From positions 170,409 through 234,408 of the forward strand of contig JACJYU010000003.1 in the NCBI GenBank assembly GCA_020635915.1: DNA of 64,000 nt, written 5' to 3'. This DNA comes from Flammeovirgaceae bacterium. GTDB lineage: Bacteria > Bacteroidota > Bacteroidia > Cytophagales > Cyclobacteriaceae. Position 1 is the stretch's first letter, and each line of letters starts with the position of its first letter. Shown piece after piece: positions 1-8,549 of this stretch. The notes below the pieces were generated by a model that did no database searches, was not told the DNA's origin, and was given only the letters and a program-made list of their open reading frames with translations. The translations under genes and the position numbers were made by a program.

Positions 1-544
1 GGTCCCCACCAGTATAAACCTGGACATAAATGTAATCATCCGTTACGGCAATTGAACCTTTAAAATAATACCCGGCAGGCAACGTATAGGAATCATTCCC
101 CCTTTGAGTGGTAAACGTGGATATTACATTTCCCCGATCATCTATATAAACCAAAAGGCCCTGATCAAAACTGATTCCAGTAGCGCTGGAAGTTACCCTG
201 GACACAAGGTTGAGTTGATCATCATATACATCATAGCTTGGCCTGCCTCCCGTATATTGTTCTACTACAAACGAGCGGTTTTCAAGTGCCTCTACTGCCC
301 AGGGGCCTTCGTAGGGAACCGTTTTGACATCCCCTACCGGTGGTTTGATGCCCAGTTGGCCATCATTGGTGGCAAATACTATGGTTCCATTGTTGAGACG
401 ATCCACCTGTTGGACATAAAGGTTCAAATCAAAGAAATTAACCGTGGAAGGGCCTTCCATATTTCCTAGGATTTGAACCTCGTTGATCTCACACCCTGCC
501 AGAAGCAGGACTATAGAAAGGATTAATTTATATGGCCTCACCAT
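1..544 (-). CDS. Putative lipoprotein, 3' part cut by the window edge
   Basis: Reading the complement from the ATG at 544-542 gives an open frame that runs off the left edge, about 181 codons so far. It begins MVRPYKLILSIVLLLAGCE, a lipoprotein signal with the lipobox LLAGC and Cys18 as the lipidated residue, so the product should be anchored in the outer or inner membrane. The rest is rich in beta-forming residues and Asp/Gly turns (for example VYDDQLNLVSRV, YVQVYTGGD) and could be a beta-propeller or similar repeat fold, but I do not recognise a family. The ATG lies 9 bases after the stop of the upstream 1052-residue gene on the same strand, so the two are probably co-transcribed and may act together at the outer membrane. 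Confidence 0.75.
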   Translation of the reverse strand, partial: MVRPYKLILSIVLLLAGCEINEVQILGNMEGPSTVNFFDLNLYVQQVDRLNNGTIVFATNDGQLGIKPPVGDVKTVPYEGPWAVEALENRSFVVEQYTGGRPSYDVYDDQLNLVSRVTSSATGISFDQGLLVYIDDRGNVISTFTTQRGNDSYTLPAGYYFKGSIAVTDDYIYVQVYTGGD

Positions 545-553
545 TTAATTTTT

Positions 554-3500
554 TTAAAAAAGGAAGTTAACCGTCAAGCTATTATTGAAATAAGATTTAT
601 ATATGCCCTCAAAGAATTTGGTTTGGGACGCTTGATAGCCTTTGCCCAATTGGCTGATGTCGCCTTTATCCCCTAGTGTTTGATCAGACACGCCTTTGAC
701 GGGGTAGTAGTTCACACTGTATTCCACACTCAAAAAACTAGTCCCAATCCGAAAGTTCAAACCTGCCCGCCCGTGCAAGCCGAAATAATTAAGCATGTCG
801 TAGGGATAGCTACCCGTGTGCGTTGATATTTCCCCGTTGGACTTGCTTTCCTGGGTAGCATTGACCTTAAAGGCCCTATAGTTTAAAAAAGAAGCCGTAG
901 TTTGCACCTCCAAAATCACGTTTTCACCAAGGCCTTGCGCAACACCAATGCCCCCCACCGCCACATCGGCCCCAAAGGTGGCCATGTCGGTAATGTCATG
1001 TTCGAAGACAGACCCATCGGATGTTTCAAAACCCGTGATGACCTTTCCTTTACCGTAAAAAATGCGCCCTACTTCAAAGTTCGTAAAGAAAGCAGTTTTT
1101 GACCTTGCATAACTTCGCATGCCTAAGTAGGACTTCGATCCAATAAGGGTGGTGGAGACTTCGGAAATCCCAAAGTTATAGGTGGTAAAAGCTATATTAA
1201 ATTTATAACCATTGGGAAATTTGCGGTTGCGGGCTGATGGGAAAAGTGTTTTTTCCAATTGAAACCTTTCTTTATTGAGATCGACCGAGAACGGTTTGAA
1301 GTAACTGACAATATGGAACCTATTGGCAAAATCTGCCAGGTCCACTTCAAGTTGTTGCCCTGCCGCTACTTCCAGCGGTACTTTGAGCAGATTGGGTTCC
1401 ATGTATTTTTGTGACATGGATATTTCTATTTTTCCAGGCTCCACATAATATCCACCAGCCTTGAAGTTGGCCGTTTTTTCGGGCGTTAAGGTTGGATATA
1501 GCGCCTGAAACTCCCCTATTGAACCTTTGAGGGCCCTATAGGCTTGTGTTACTTCATCAATGCGGGGAAAAAGGGAATTCATGGATTGCCCCTTGGGTTT
1601 GCCTGGGGTGTTGCCAGTGCCCCCTTTGCCAGGTGTGGCGGCCTTTGTGGCGATTCCATTCAACTCCAGTTGTAGTTTTTCCAATTCTTGCTGCTCCTCC
1701 TGAGTAGCTTGTGGGGCCCCTACCAAGGGGAATATTCCCCCAAAATGAATTTTCGAATTGGTGTTTTTAATGGCCACAAACCCCTTCCTTTTTTTCAGGT
1801 CCGCTACAAAAGCATCGTATTGCTTTTGGATTTCGTCTCTTAATTGAATATAATTTTTTATGGCCGTGGCACTATTTATCAGGTCTTTAAACCTTGCGTT
1901 CGTACCTCCTCCTTTTTCAAAATCATGCGCAGTGCTGGCTACATAATCATAATTCTGAAGCCTTACGGAAACATCAGCTATCAGTGAGGCCGCATCATTG
2001 ATGAAGGATATCCTTTCTTGCCGATCGGGGATGGCCTTGCCCGTGCCCAAAAGGATGACCAGGTCATATCCAATAACGGGCGTGGCCTTTGAATACGATT
2101 TGTTTTTCCATTCCCTAAGGGGAAAGGCAAAAATGTCATTCCTGTCCGATACATACTGCCAACTATGTGCTTCGTTGTTTTTCATTTCCTCCAGTTGTGA
2201 TTTTATGCCCTCCAGGGTACCCTGAATGGTATTCATGGATGAGCCAAGCCTATCGATCCCTTCTTTTGGTATTGCATTCTTATGTGCATTGGCAAAATTG
2301 CTGAGCCTTTTCTGGAAATCCGACCAAAACCCCAAATCTGCATAAAGAGGGGAATAGGCCTGGTAAACAGCATCTTTGATTAAGCGCTTTCTTTTATTGA
2401 TTTTTTTCTGTTCCTCTGCCTGATCTATTTTTTGCAAATAGGAACCCACCGTGTTGGCCAGGCCTTCGGCCATTTGGTCGTATTGCTGTTGTTTGATGAG
2501 CCTGTCCTGCTCACCGGTTTTTATTGCCTGGTCAAAATCCTTCATCCACTGGCCAACAGCCTGTTGCTTACGGTTAAATTCGGCCATGGCCTGCTGCCTT
2601 TCATAGGTATTTTCATAACCATTTTGTGCATGACCGGATGAATGGCCACTGTTGTTACCTGTTTGATCCGGACTGTTATATTGGGGTTGGTTAGATTGTG
2701 ATGGGGAAGTTGCATCCGAAGCCATTGCATGGCCCACACGGTCAATGTCATTTTGAATGTTGGCATCGCCAGACTGGCTGGCCGCCTCCTGGTAAAGTTG
2801 CTTGGCTTTCTCCAGGTCACCACGGCTTTCGGCATCACGGGCTTGGGAAAGCAAAGATTCGGCCTTGTCTTTGTTTTCAGCGGCCTCTTGTTGCGTTTGG
2901 AGCGCTTCAATTTTACTCTTAATGTCAGGGTCATTTTTCAGGGCATAAGCCTGCCGGTATTTTTGAATGGCTTCATCAATATTGCCTTGCGATGCCAACT
3001 GTTCCGCTTCGGCCTTCAAAGCATTTATTTTTGACTCCTTTTCACTTTCGGCATAAATTTTTTCAATGTATTGCCTTATTTCCCGGTTTTTAAAGTCGTT
3101 TTTATATTGCCCTTTACTTATAAAACTTATTTGCGGGTCCACTGATGACCACCCTTGATGCTTGTTTATATAATCCAGTACTTTTTTACAGTCTTCGTCA
3201 GAAGAAAATTTCAAATCCCCGGATACGACTTTTGCTTTCCCAAAAGGAACCCCATAAATGGCCATATCCACACTGGCAATTACGCCTGGGTTTCCAAATT
3301 CCACCTGTAGTTTTATTCCCTCAACCATTATCCCTCCATCTTTTGATATACCGGCTTCCTCCAGTTTAACTCGCCTTTCCCCACCCCCTGGCATGTACAT
3401 TATGAAGCTGGTGATTTGAATGGGCTGGATGTGCAGCTTTAGGGAAGTCAAATCGCAGAAGTAAGCTTTTGGCACACTCCACTCCCAATTTGCAAGGCCA

Positions 3501-3712
3501 AATTCAACCTGGATGGATTTTAAATGGGGAACCTGACGGACTATCCCAGCTTCAGTTTCGAGGTGGTATAAATCCATCAGGAAATTGGGCCCGTCCACCA
3601 CACGTGCAGGATAAGCGCCCTGCGCTGAGACCGTAATGGAGGCCAGCAGCAACGCTGCCAGGACACCGGGAAAAACCATTTCCCTCACAAAGGAGGCGAT
3701 AGCGTTTGCCAT
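554..3712 (-). CDS. Secreted TPR protein with outer-membrane barrel-like C-terminus (1052 aa)
   Basis: Function unknown. The N-terminus has a signal peptide; a second Met at residue 12 (MVFPGVLAALLLASITVSAQG) may be the true start. Residues about 30-215 look like a beta-rich domain. Two TPR-like helical hairpins follow (about 228-262 and 281-315, with NIDEAIQKYRQAYALK and DLEKAKQLYQEAA), then a Ser/Asn/Gln/Gly-rich linker (about 332-370) and a long charged helical section. The last 270 residues or so have alternating hydrophobic and aromatic residues and end in NNSLTVNFLF, the terminal Phe being usual for outer-membrane beta-barrels. The architecture suggests a periplasmic platform joined to a membrane-embedded C-terminal domain. 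It is the first gene of an apparent two-gene operon with the lipoprotein at 1-544 and diverges from the hydrolase at 3863. No close family is named with confidence. Confidence 0.85.
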   Translation of the reverse strand: MANAIASFVREMVFPGVLAALLLASITVSAQGAYPARVVDGPNFLMDLYHLETEAGIVRQVPHLKSIQVEFGLANWEWSVPKAYFCDLTSLKLHIQPIQITSFIMYMPGGGERRVKLEEAGISKDGGIMVEGIKLQVEFGNPGVIASVDMAIYGVPFGKAKVVSGDLKFSSDEDCKKVLDYINKHQGWSSVDPQISFISKGQYKNDFKNREIRQYIEKIYAESEKESKINALKAEAEQLASQGNIDEAIQKYRQAYALKNDPDIKSKIEALQTQQEAAENKDKAESLLSQARDAESRGDLEKAKQLYQEAASQSGDANIQNDIDRVGHAMASDATSPSQSNQPQYNSPDQTGNNSGHSSGHAQNGYENTYERQQAMAEFNRKQQAVGQWMKDFDQAIKTGEQDRLIKQQQYDQMAEGLANTVGSYLQKIDQAEEQKKINKRKRLIKDAVYQAYSPLYADLGFWSDFQKRLSNFANAHKNAIPKEGIDRLGSSMNTIQGTLEGIKSQLEEMKNNEAHSWQYVSDRNDIFAFPLREWKNKSYSKATPVIGYDLVILLGTGKAIPDRQERISFINDAASLIADVSVRLQNYDYVASTAHDFEKGGGTNARFKDLINSATAIKNYIQLRDEIQKQYDAFVADLKKRKGFVAIKNTNSKIHFGGIFPLVGAPQATQEEQQELEKLQLELNGIATKAATPGKGGTGNTPGKPKGQSMNSLFPRIDEVTQAYRALKGSIGEFQALYPTLTPEKTANFKAGGYYVEPGKIEISMSQKYMEPNLLKVPLEVAAGQQLEVDLADFANRFHIVSYFKPFSVDLNKERFQLEKTLFPSARNRKFPNGYKFNIAFTTYNFGISEVSTTLIGSKSYLGMRSYARSKTAFFTNFEVGRIFYGKGKVITGFETSDGSVFEHDITDMATFGADVAVGGIGVAQGLGENVILEVQTTASFLNYRAFKVNATQESKSNGEISTHTGSYPYDMLNYFGLHGRAGLNFRIGTSFLSVEYSVNYYPVKGVSDQTLGDKGDISQLGKGYQASQTKFFEGIYKSYFNNSLTVNFLF

Positions 3713-3800
3713 ATAAGGTTAAGAAGTTATAGACGAAATGTATTTTGACAACACAGGATAAATTCCAATCGGAAAGCTAGCCCCAAATCATAATTGAGGT

Positions 3801-3822
3801 AAATACTCATCAATGAGTATTT
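3801..3822. promoter_or_regulatory. Perfect 10-bp inverted repeat, probable operator
   Basis: The arms AAATACTCAT and ATGAGTATTT are perfect complements separated by CA. The site lies in the divergent gap between the 1052-residue gene and the alpha/beta hydrolase, 15 bases before the -7-like TATATTTG at 3838. The T-run after it could also suggest a weak terminator, but no gene reads into it from the left on the + strand. The PAS-LuxR regulator encoded at 4668-5468 is a candidate binder, by proximity only. Confidence 0.55.
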
Positions 3823-3837
3823 TTTGGGCTGGGCGGT

Positions 3838-3845
3838 TATATTTG
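3838..3845 (+). promoter_or_regulatory. Bacteroidetes -7 element TATATTTG
   Basis: Matches the TAnnTTTG consensus and lies 17 bases before the chosen ATG of the hydrolase. No well-spaced TTTG (-33) is seen; the one at 3823-3826 is too close. Confidence 0.5.
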
Positions 3846-3862
3846 TTGATTTTCAATTAGAT

Positions 3863-4675
3863 ATGACTACTGAAAAGGTGCTGATCGATGGCATTGGCAT
3901 TAATTACATCCACCAGGGCAATGTGGGGCCTTCCATCTTATTTATTCATGGAAACTCCTGTTCATCAGCTATTTGGAAAAACCAATTTGAAGGAAACCTA
4001 AAAGGAAAATACAAGTTGTATGCTTTGGACTTGCCTGGCCATGGCCAGTCCGGGAAATCATCCACGCCCCTAATAACCTATTCCCTTCAGGGGCTGGCAA
4101 ATGTGGTGTCCGTATTTATTGAGGAGTTGGCCTTGCACTCCTGTTTTTTGGTTGGGCATTCCCTGGGTGGGCATATTGCCATCCAAACCTTGGCGGCCAA
4201 CGGCCATATACAGGGCATTTTTGTTGCAGGGGCCCCGCCTATCACGCGGCCTCCCAAAATGGAAATGGCCTTCTTCCCTAACCAAAACATGGCCTATGGC
4301 TTTACGCCCGGGCTTAGCGAGGCGCAGGCAAGTGCATTGGCCGGTGAATTTTTCAATGGCCCTGCCCCAGGCCAGGCCATTGCCGATATCCTGTCCACGG
4401 ACCCCGCTTTCAGGAAATACTTTGGCGAGACCTTGTCTACATTACTGGGTTTTGATGATGAAAAAATTATCCTGAATGGCTCCCCTGTCCCACGATGCAT
4501 TTTGCAGGCGGAAAATGACAGGCTGGTCCAGGGAAAATATATTGAGGGGCTTGGAATTGATCGAATGTTCCAAAACAAAGTCCATTGGTTGCCACACGCC
4601 AGCCATATGATCATGTGGGACCAACCTGCCCTTTTTGATGAAAGTCTGGATGCTTTTATAAAAAGTGTTATATAA
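3863..4675 (+). CDS. Alpha/beta hydrolase
   Basis: A 270-residue soluble alpha/beta-hydrolase-fold protein. It shows the oxyanion-region HG (LFIHGNSCSS), the nucleophile elbow GHSLGG with Ser100, and a C-terminal catalytic His in LPHASHMIMWDQP; the acidic member is probably in the ENDRLVQGKY segment. These are the usual triad positions of the Abhydrolase_1 family (esterases, C-C hydrolases, haloperoxidase-like enzymes). The substrate cannot be told. A frame extension to a TTG at 3824 exists, but the ATG at 3863 gives the normal family N-terminus and sits just after the -7 box. The 3' end overlaps the convergent PAS-LuxR gene by 8 bases, so the two genes share a terminus. Confidence 0.9.
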   Translation: MTTEKVLIDGIGINYIHQGNVGPSILFIHGNSCSSAIWKNQFEGNLKGKYKLYALDLPGHGQSGKSSTPLITYSLQGLANVVSVFIEELALHSCFLVGHSLGGHIAIQTLAANGHIQGIFVAGAPPITRPPKMEMAFFPNQNMAYGFTPGLSEAQASALAGEFFNGPAPGQAIADILSTDPAFRKYFGETLSTLLGFDDEKIILNGSPVPRCILQAENDRLVQGKYIEGLGIDRMFQNKVHWLPHASHMIMWDQPALFDESLDAFIKSVI

Positions 4676-5468
4676 TATTTAGCTCCTGGGCTTTTTTTAT
4701 GAGCTGAACGGTGGATGGCACGCCTAATTTTTTCAGGATGTTCCTACGGTGCGTGTCGACTGTATGTTTACTAATAAATAGCCGTTCTCCAATTTCGGAA
4801 CTGTGCAACCCTTCCCGGAGCATAATCAATATGTCGATTTCCCTTTTGCTAAGGAATTTGCTTTTATAAAATTTGTCCACATGGAAGTCATAATCTTCCA
4901 TTCCTTTGCCTGACCGGCCGGCATATACTTTTTTGTCGTTGCTCAAATGGGAAATATCCGTCACTACGCTCACGTAGTAAAGTATGAACCCGTCTTTTGA
5001 GTACTTTATGGGCATGCCTTGCCTTAACACCCGTAAATAATGCCCGTTTTTGTGCCGCAACCGATAGGAAAAATTGAATGAAGTCTCGAATGGCTTAACA
5101 GCCTTATGATAAAGCTGCCCATAGGCATATTTTATGGCTTCCATCATAATAGGCTGGTCCTGTGGATGTATGACCGCCACCTGCTTTTGGTAATTGTATT
5201 CCTCCGGCAGGTAGCCCGCCACAGGCGTCACCTGTGGGGAAACAAATACGGTTTTGGAATTGGGCGCAAAATTGACGTATAGGTATTGGTTGGGGGCTAG
5301 TTGGATTGACTTGACAATGTTCCATGGCATGTCTTCCGCCCCAGGGTTTTGGGATACCTTGATCCCCAAACTTTTAATAAAATCGTATAAGTCCTTCCAA
5401 TGCCTGTGTGCCTCAATAGTTAGGTCCATGCCGCTGAAAAAAGGCAATAATTTAAAAAGTATTCCCAT
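4668..5468 (-). CDS. PAS-domain LuxR-family transcriptional regulator
   Basis: A 266-residue cytoplasmic regulator. Residues about 60-180 form a PAS-like domain (VAGYLPEEYNYQKQVAVIHP, then YRLRHKNGHYLRVLRQG, the usual PAS core followed by a PAC-like strand set). The C-terminus holds a LuxR/GerE helix-turn-helix: LSKREIDILIMLREGLHSSE, IGERLFISKHTVDTHRRNIL and KKLGV match the family core. It has no receiver domain, so it probably senses a small ligand or redox state through the PAS fold. The gene is convergent with the hydrolase at 3863-4675 (8-base overlap). Targets are unknown; the palindrome at 3801-3822 is the nearest candidate site. Confidence 0.9.
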   Translation of the reverse strand: MGILFKLLPFFSGMDLTIEAHRHWKDLYDFIKSLGIKVSQNPGAEDMPWNIVKSIQLAPNQYLYVNFAPNSKTVFVSPQVTPVAGYLPEEYNYQKQVAVIHPQDQPIMMEAIKYAYGQLYHKAVKPFETSFNFSYRLRHKNGHYLRVLRQGMPIKYSKDGFILYYVSVVTDISHLSNDKKVYAGRSGKGMEDYDFHVDKFYKSKFLSKREIDILIMLREGLHSSEIGERLFISKHTVDTHRRNILKKLGVPSTVQLIKKAQELNII

Positions 5469-5565
5469 AAAATGCCCACCAAAACAATTAAAAAATACTT
5501 TTGGAAGTAAAATTCAGGACAGTCCTTCTCCAAAGGAACGGCCTGGCCTTCAAGTCGGGAAGTGC

Positions 5566-5573
5566 TATATTTG
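5566..5573 (+). promoter_or_regulatory. Bacteroidetes -7 element TATATTTG
   Basis: Identical to the element at 3838. It lies 67 bases before the ATG of the hypothetical gene at 5641, in the divergent gap after the PAS-LuxR gene. No clear -33 TTTG. Confidence 0.4.
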
Positions 5574-5640
5574 TTTAATGATAGGGCAAGCAGGCCCCAC
5601 CTTCCCGGGCTTGTGAAAGCCAGGGGCATTTCAACCATCC

Positions 5641-6054
5641 ATGGACAACAAAAACTTTCCCATAAGGCCACTACCAAAAGCAAAACCGGAGGTAGGTACC
5701 TCGGTCCTGGAGTCCATTGGCCCCCACACGTTGGAAGAAGGTTGCGTGTACGTCCATTGCCGCTGTGCCAACCGGGGTGACGACCTGCTGGTACGTATCT
5801 GGAAGACTACCTACCTGGTGGACCACCACTCCGGTGCCAAGCCCCAGTTGCTACATGCCGACAACATTACGCTGGCCCCGCAGTGGCTGCTGGTGCCAAA
5901 AGGGGCCACCCATCATTTCCTGCTTGTTTTTGGGGGGCTCCCAAAAACCTGCACCCGGTTTGACCTTATCGAAGAAATTCCCCAGCCCGGGGGGTTTGAG
6001 ATACGCAACATCGGACGAAACGAAACGGACGTTTACCACATCGATATACTTTAA
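5641..6054 (+). CDS. Hypothetical protein (137 aa)
   Basis: I do not recognise this family. The protein is soluble with no signal peptide or membrane segment. It is predicted mostly beta (segments such as DDLLVRIWKTTYLVDHHSG, LLVPKGATHHFLLVFGGLP, GGFEIRNIGRNETDVYHIDI), which would fit a small beta-sandwich. Two Cys (CRC) lie near residue 41. The gene stands alone between the divergent PAS-LuxR gene and the convergent DinB-like gene, 14 bases from the latter's stop. Codon usage looks like that of its neighbours. Confidence 0.7.
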   Translation: MDNKNFPIRPLPKAKPEVGTSVLESIGPHTLEEGCVYVHCRCANRGDDLLVRIWKTTYLVDHHSGAKPQLLHADNITLAPQWLLVPKGATHHFLLVFGGLPKTCTRFDLIEEIPQPGGFEIRNIGRNETDVYHIDIL

Positions 6055-6068
6055 AACCATCTCGCGGC

Positions 6069-6620
6069 CTATCCCAGGGCCTCAAGGACCCTGGAGGCCT
6101 GTTGAATGTGCCGTTGGTTATGATAGACAACCACCCTCAGGGTATCCCCAAGCTTCAGCTTGATCCACTTTGAAATGCTGATGGAGGTCTTTACTTTCCC
6201 AAGGTCAACCTCCCTTGCCTTTTCCAAAAGGCCCAACATCTGCCTTTGCTGGTCCAGGAACTTGTCCACTACGTTCGCCTCAAGGTGGGCATGGATGGGG
6301 TCCATCGACTTGAACGTTTTCATTTTCCTTAATTTGCCATCGCTTCCGGGCAGCATGGAAAGTGCAAAATAATTGCCTATCCAACCACTTTTAAATACTT
6401 CATTACCGGAATGAGGGGCCTCGCTGACTTTCCGGTCTATCTCAGGCAAATAAAAGTCCCCGTACCTGTTCAAATGTTCCAGGCACTCCAAAATGCTCCA
6501 GCCGGTGGGCGTGGGCCGGTGGTTAAGTGCCTCCAGTGTCAACAGCTTGTACTTCCCGGCTTCAGAAATGGCTTCCAAAGTGCGGTTTGCAAGGTCTTCT
6601 ATTAGTTCATTGCGGATCAT
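6069..6620 (-). CDS. DinB-like (DinB_2 / YfiT-type) protein
   Basis: A 183-residue four-helix-bundle protein of the DinB superfamily. The family pattern is visible: TPTGWSILECLEHLNRYGDFYLPEI near residues 40-60 with the first metal-type His, and VVYHNQRHIQQASRVLEALG at the C-terminus with the HxxxH pair. Family members bind a divalent metal with three His and often act as thiol-transferases; others have no known reaction. It lies 56 bases downstream of a Crp-like regulator on the same strand, so the two may be co-transcribed. Confidence 0.85.
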   Translation of the reverse strand: MIRNELIEDLANRTLEAISEAGKYKLLTLEALNHRPTPTGWSILECLEHLNRYGDFYLPEIDRKVSEAPHSGNEVFKSGWIGNYFALSMLPGSDGKLRKMKTFKSMDPIHAHLEANVVDKFLDQQRQMLGLLEKAREVDLGKVKTSISISKWIKLKLGDTLRVVVYHNQRHIQQASRVLEALG

Positions 6621-6676
6621 CGTTTTTTGTTTTTTGTAAAATTCCGCATGTCAAAATTCAATAACATTGACCAAAA

Positions 6677-7213
6677 TCAAGGTTTTTTTATCCGGCTCAA
6701 GGTTTCCGGCTTCATTCCCAGGTAGGAGGCAATGTGCCTGGCGGGCACGTGCTGGAACAAATGAGGGCTCCTGTCCAATACCCTTTTGTACCTCTCGGCA
6801 GGCGATGAGGTAAGTATATCCATTTCACGTTCCATTTGTTGCAGGACAAGTGCCTGGAGCACCAGTTGGTAAAGCCTGGAGAATTCCCCATCAGAGCTTA
6901 TCAGCGCATTGAACATTTCTTTTTCCACGGCTTTGAGGCGGCATTGTTTTATGGCCTGCAGGCTGAACTGCGTGGGCTTGCCTGATAAGAAAGAATCAAG
7001 GGCTGTGATAATGGAGCCTGGATATGCAAACCTGACCACATATTCCTCACCCCCCTTCCCGACAAATGCACGAAGGGTTCCCTCATCCACAAAATATAGG
7101 TGCCGTTCAATGGCCCCGGCACGGATCAGGAACCCGTTCCTTTTTAGGAGTATGTCCTTGGCCCATAGGCCCCGGGAAGCTATCCTGGTTTTCAATTCGT
7201 GTATGGCATCCAT
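6677..7213 (-). CDS. Crp/Fnr-family transcriptional regulator
   Basis: A 178-residue protein with an N-terminal cyclic-nucleotide-binding-type beta-barrel (LIRAGAIERHLYFVDEGTLRA, then EEYVVRFAYPGSIITALDSF) and a C-terminal helix-turn-helix (VPARHIASYLGMKPETLSRI). The barrel lacks the full cAMP-binding signature of E. coli CRP, as is usual for the many Bacteroidetes members of this family. The chain ends soon after the recognition helix, which is normal for this subgroup. It is followed by the DinB-like gene, a pairing that suggests a small stress- or thiol-related unit. Confidence 0.88.
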   Translation of the reverse strand: MDAIHELKTRIASRGLWAKDILLKRNGFLIRAGAIERHLYFVDEGTLRAFVGKGGEEYVVRFAYPGSIITALDSFLSGKPTQFSLQAIKQCRLKAVEKEMFNALISSDGEFSRLYQLVLQALVLQQMEREMDILTSSPAERYKRVLDRSPHLFQHVPARHIASYLGMKPETLSRIKKP

Positions 7214-7328
7214 GTCTTCCGGTTTGCTGGGGGCTTGTTCCCCTAAAATAATCTTGTCAAATTATCGTTTTGCAAAACCCAATCCAATCCCCCAAGGCGA
7301 TAAATAAAAAATTGCGGGCAACAACGAA

Positions 7329-8423
7329 CTATTGCTTAACGATCCTAAACCTGGAGGCCATGCCGCTTTTTACATTGACCAGGTGTAGGATATAGGCACC
7401 GGCACCCAACCGGCCCAAATCCAATCGTGTGCGTTCATTAAATTCAATGGGCGCCATGCCCTGGGGAACGGTGTGGCCATTTAGGTGGGTAAGGACAATA
7501 TTGTAATCTTCCGGGTTCAGGTTTATGAAGACATACCTTGAAGTTGGGTTCGGATAAATTTCAGGCTGGGCCGGGGCCTTGACTTGAACGGCAGCCGCTT
7601 TGAAGGTCACCGACTTACCATCATAGTCCACTTGTGCCACCCGGTAGTAGGAAAGCCCGATGGCAGGGAAACTGTCCACTACCATATAGTGGTGTTCCAT
7701 GGTGCTCGTTCCTGCCCCTGGCAGGGTGGCCAACGCCTGAAACCCGGCACCATCAATTGAACGCTCCACAACAAAATAATCATTATTAAATTCCGATGCC
7801 GTGGCCCAGGCAATTGTTACCGATTCGCCCATGACCTTGGCCTCAAAGGAAGTCAACTCCACTGGTAATATGTTGAATATACTATTGGTATAATCATAAA
7901 GGTCCGGATCATTGGTTTGCAAATCCGATTCATTCCCTACTGGGGGTGCCGGGGAAAACCCAGGGGTGGAACCGTATACATAGGAAGGGCCGGTGAACGT
8001 GTTGGCGCCAAATGCATTTGAATAATTGCCGGTCACCACCAATTTTCCGGATCCCGAAATGGTATTGTTGGAGAGCGTATTGGAGAGGTTCCCAAGCACG
8101 ATGATCACCCCATTGTTGGTAAATGAAGTCAAGGTCACGTTCAGGTTTCCAAGGATTACCAAAGTGTCGCCCACGTTTACGGACAGGTTGGTTCCATTCA
8201 ATGCCATGTGGTTGGCCACCTGGATGGTTCCGTTGACCACCACTACCTTTCCATTGACCGTTACGGTACCCGAAGACAGGGTGCCCGGCATTGTCCCCCC
8301 TACCCAACTTGCCCCCGTTGTCCAAAAGCCAGTCCTCTCATCCAAGGACGATTGTCCTTTGACCGTTAAAATGGCCATTACAAAAACCATGGGCCAGATT
8401 ATATGCCTTGCCTTGCTGTTCAA
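7329..8423 (-). CDS. Secreted protein with T9SS type A sorting domain
   Basis: A 364-residue exported protein. The start at 8423 is a TTG; it gives a charged n-region (NSKARH) before the hydrophobic stretch MVFVMAILTVKGQ. The ATG at 8390 would leave a signal peptide without positive charge, so I prefer TTG. Residues about 30-165 form a repetitive Asn/Gly/Thr/Val-rich beta-helix-like stretch. Residues about 185-280 resemble the fibronectin-like module that often precedes the sorting domain (LPVELTSFEAKVMGESVTIA, YYRVAQVDYDGK). The last 75 residues or so are a type A sorting domain: EIYPNPTSRYVFINL near its start and GAYILHLVNVKSGMASRFRI near its end. It should be carried across the outer membrane by the type IX system and attached to the surface or released. 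Confidence 0.88.
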   Translation of the reverse strand: MNSKARHIIWPMVFVMAILTVKGQSSLDERTGFWTTGASWVGGTMPGTLSSGTVTVNGKVVVVNGTIQVANHMALNGTNLSVNVGDTLVILGNLNVTLTSFTNNGVIIVLGNLSNTLSNNTISGSGKLVVTGNYSNAFGANTFTGPSYVYGSTPGFSPAPPVGNESDLQTNDPDLYDYTNSIFNILPVELTSFEAKVMGESVTIAWATASEFNNDYFVVERSIDGAGFQALATLPGAGTSTMEHHYMVVDSFPAIGLSYYRVAQVDYDGKSVTFKAAAVQVKAPAQPEIYPNPTSRYVFINLNPEDYNIVLTHLNGHTVPQGMAPIEFNERTRLDLGRLGAGAYILHLVNVKSGMASRFRIVKQ

Positions 8424-8549
8424 AACAATGCAAAACTATAGTGGCCATTGGATACCTATCATGGTGAATGAGCAACTGGAGGGTTTGACCGAGCCAACGG
8501 TCCCCCTGGGGGTACTTCTGTACAAACTTTGCCACCCTTTTTTCTGGGG

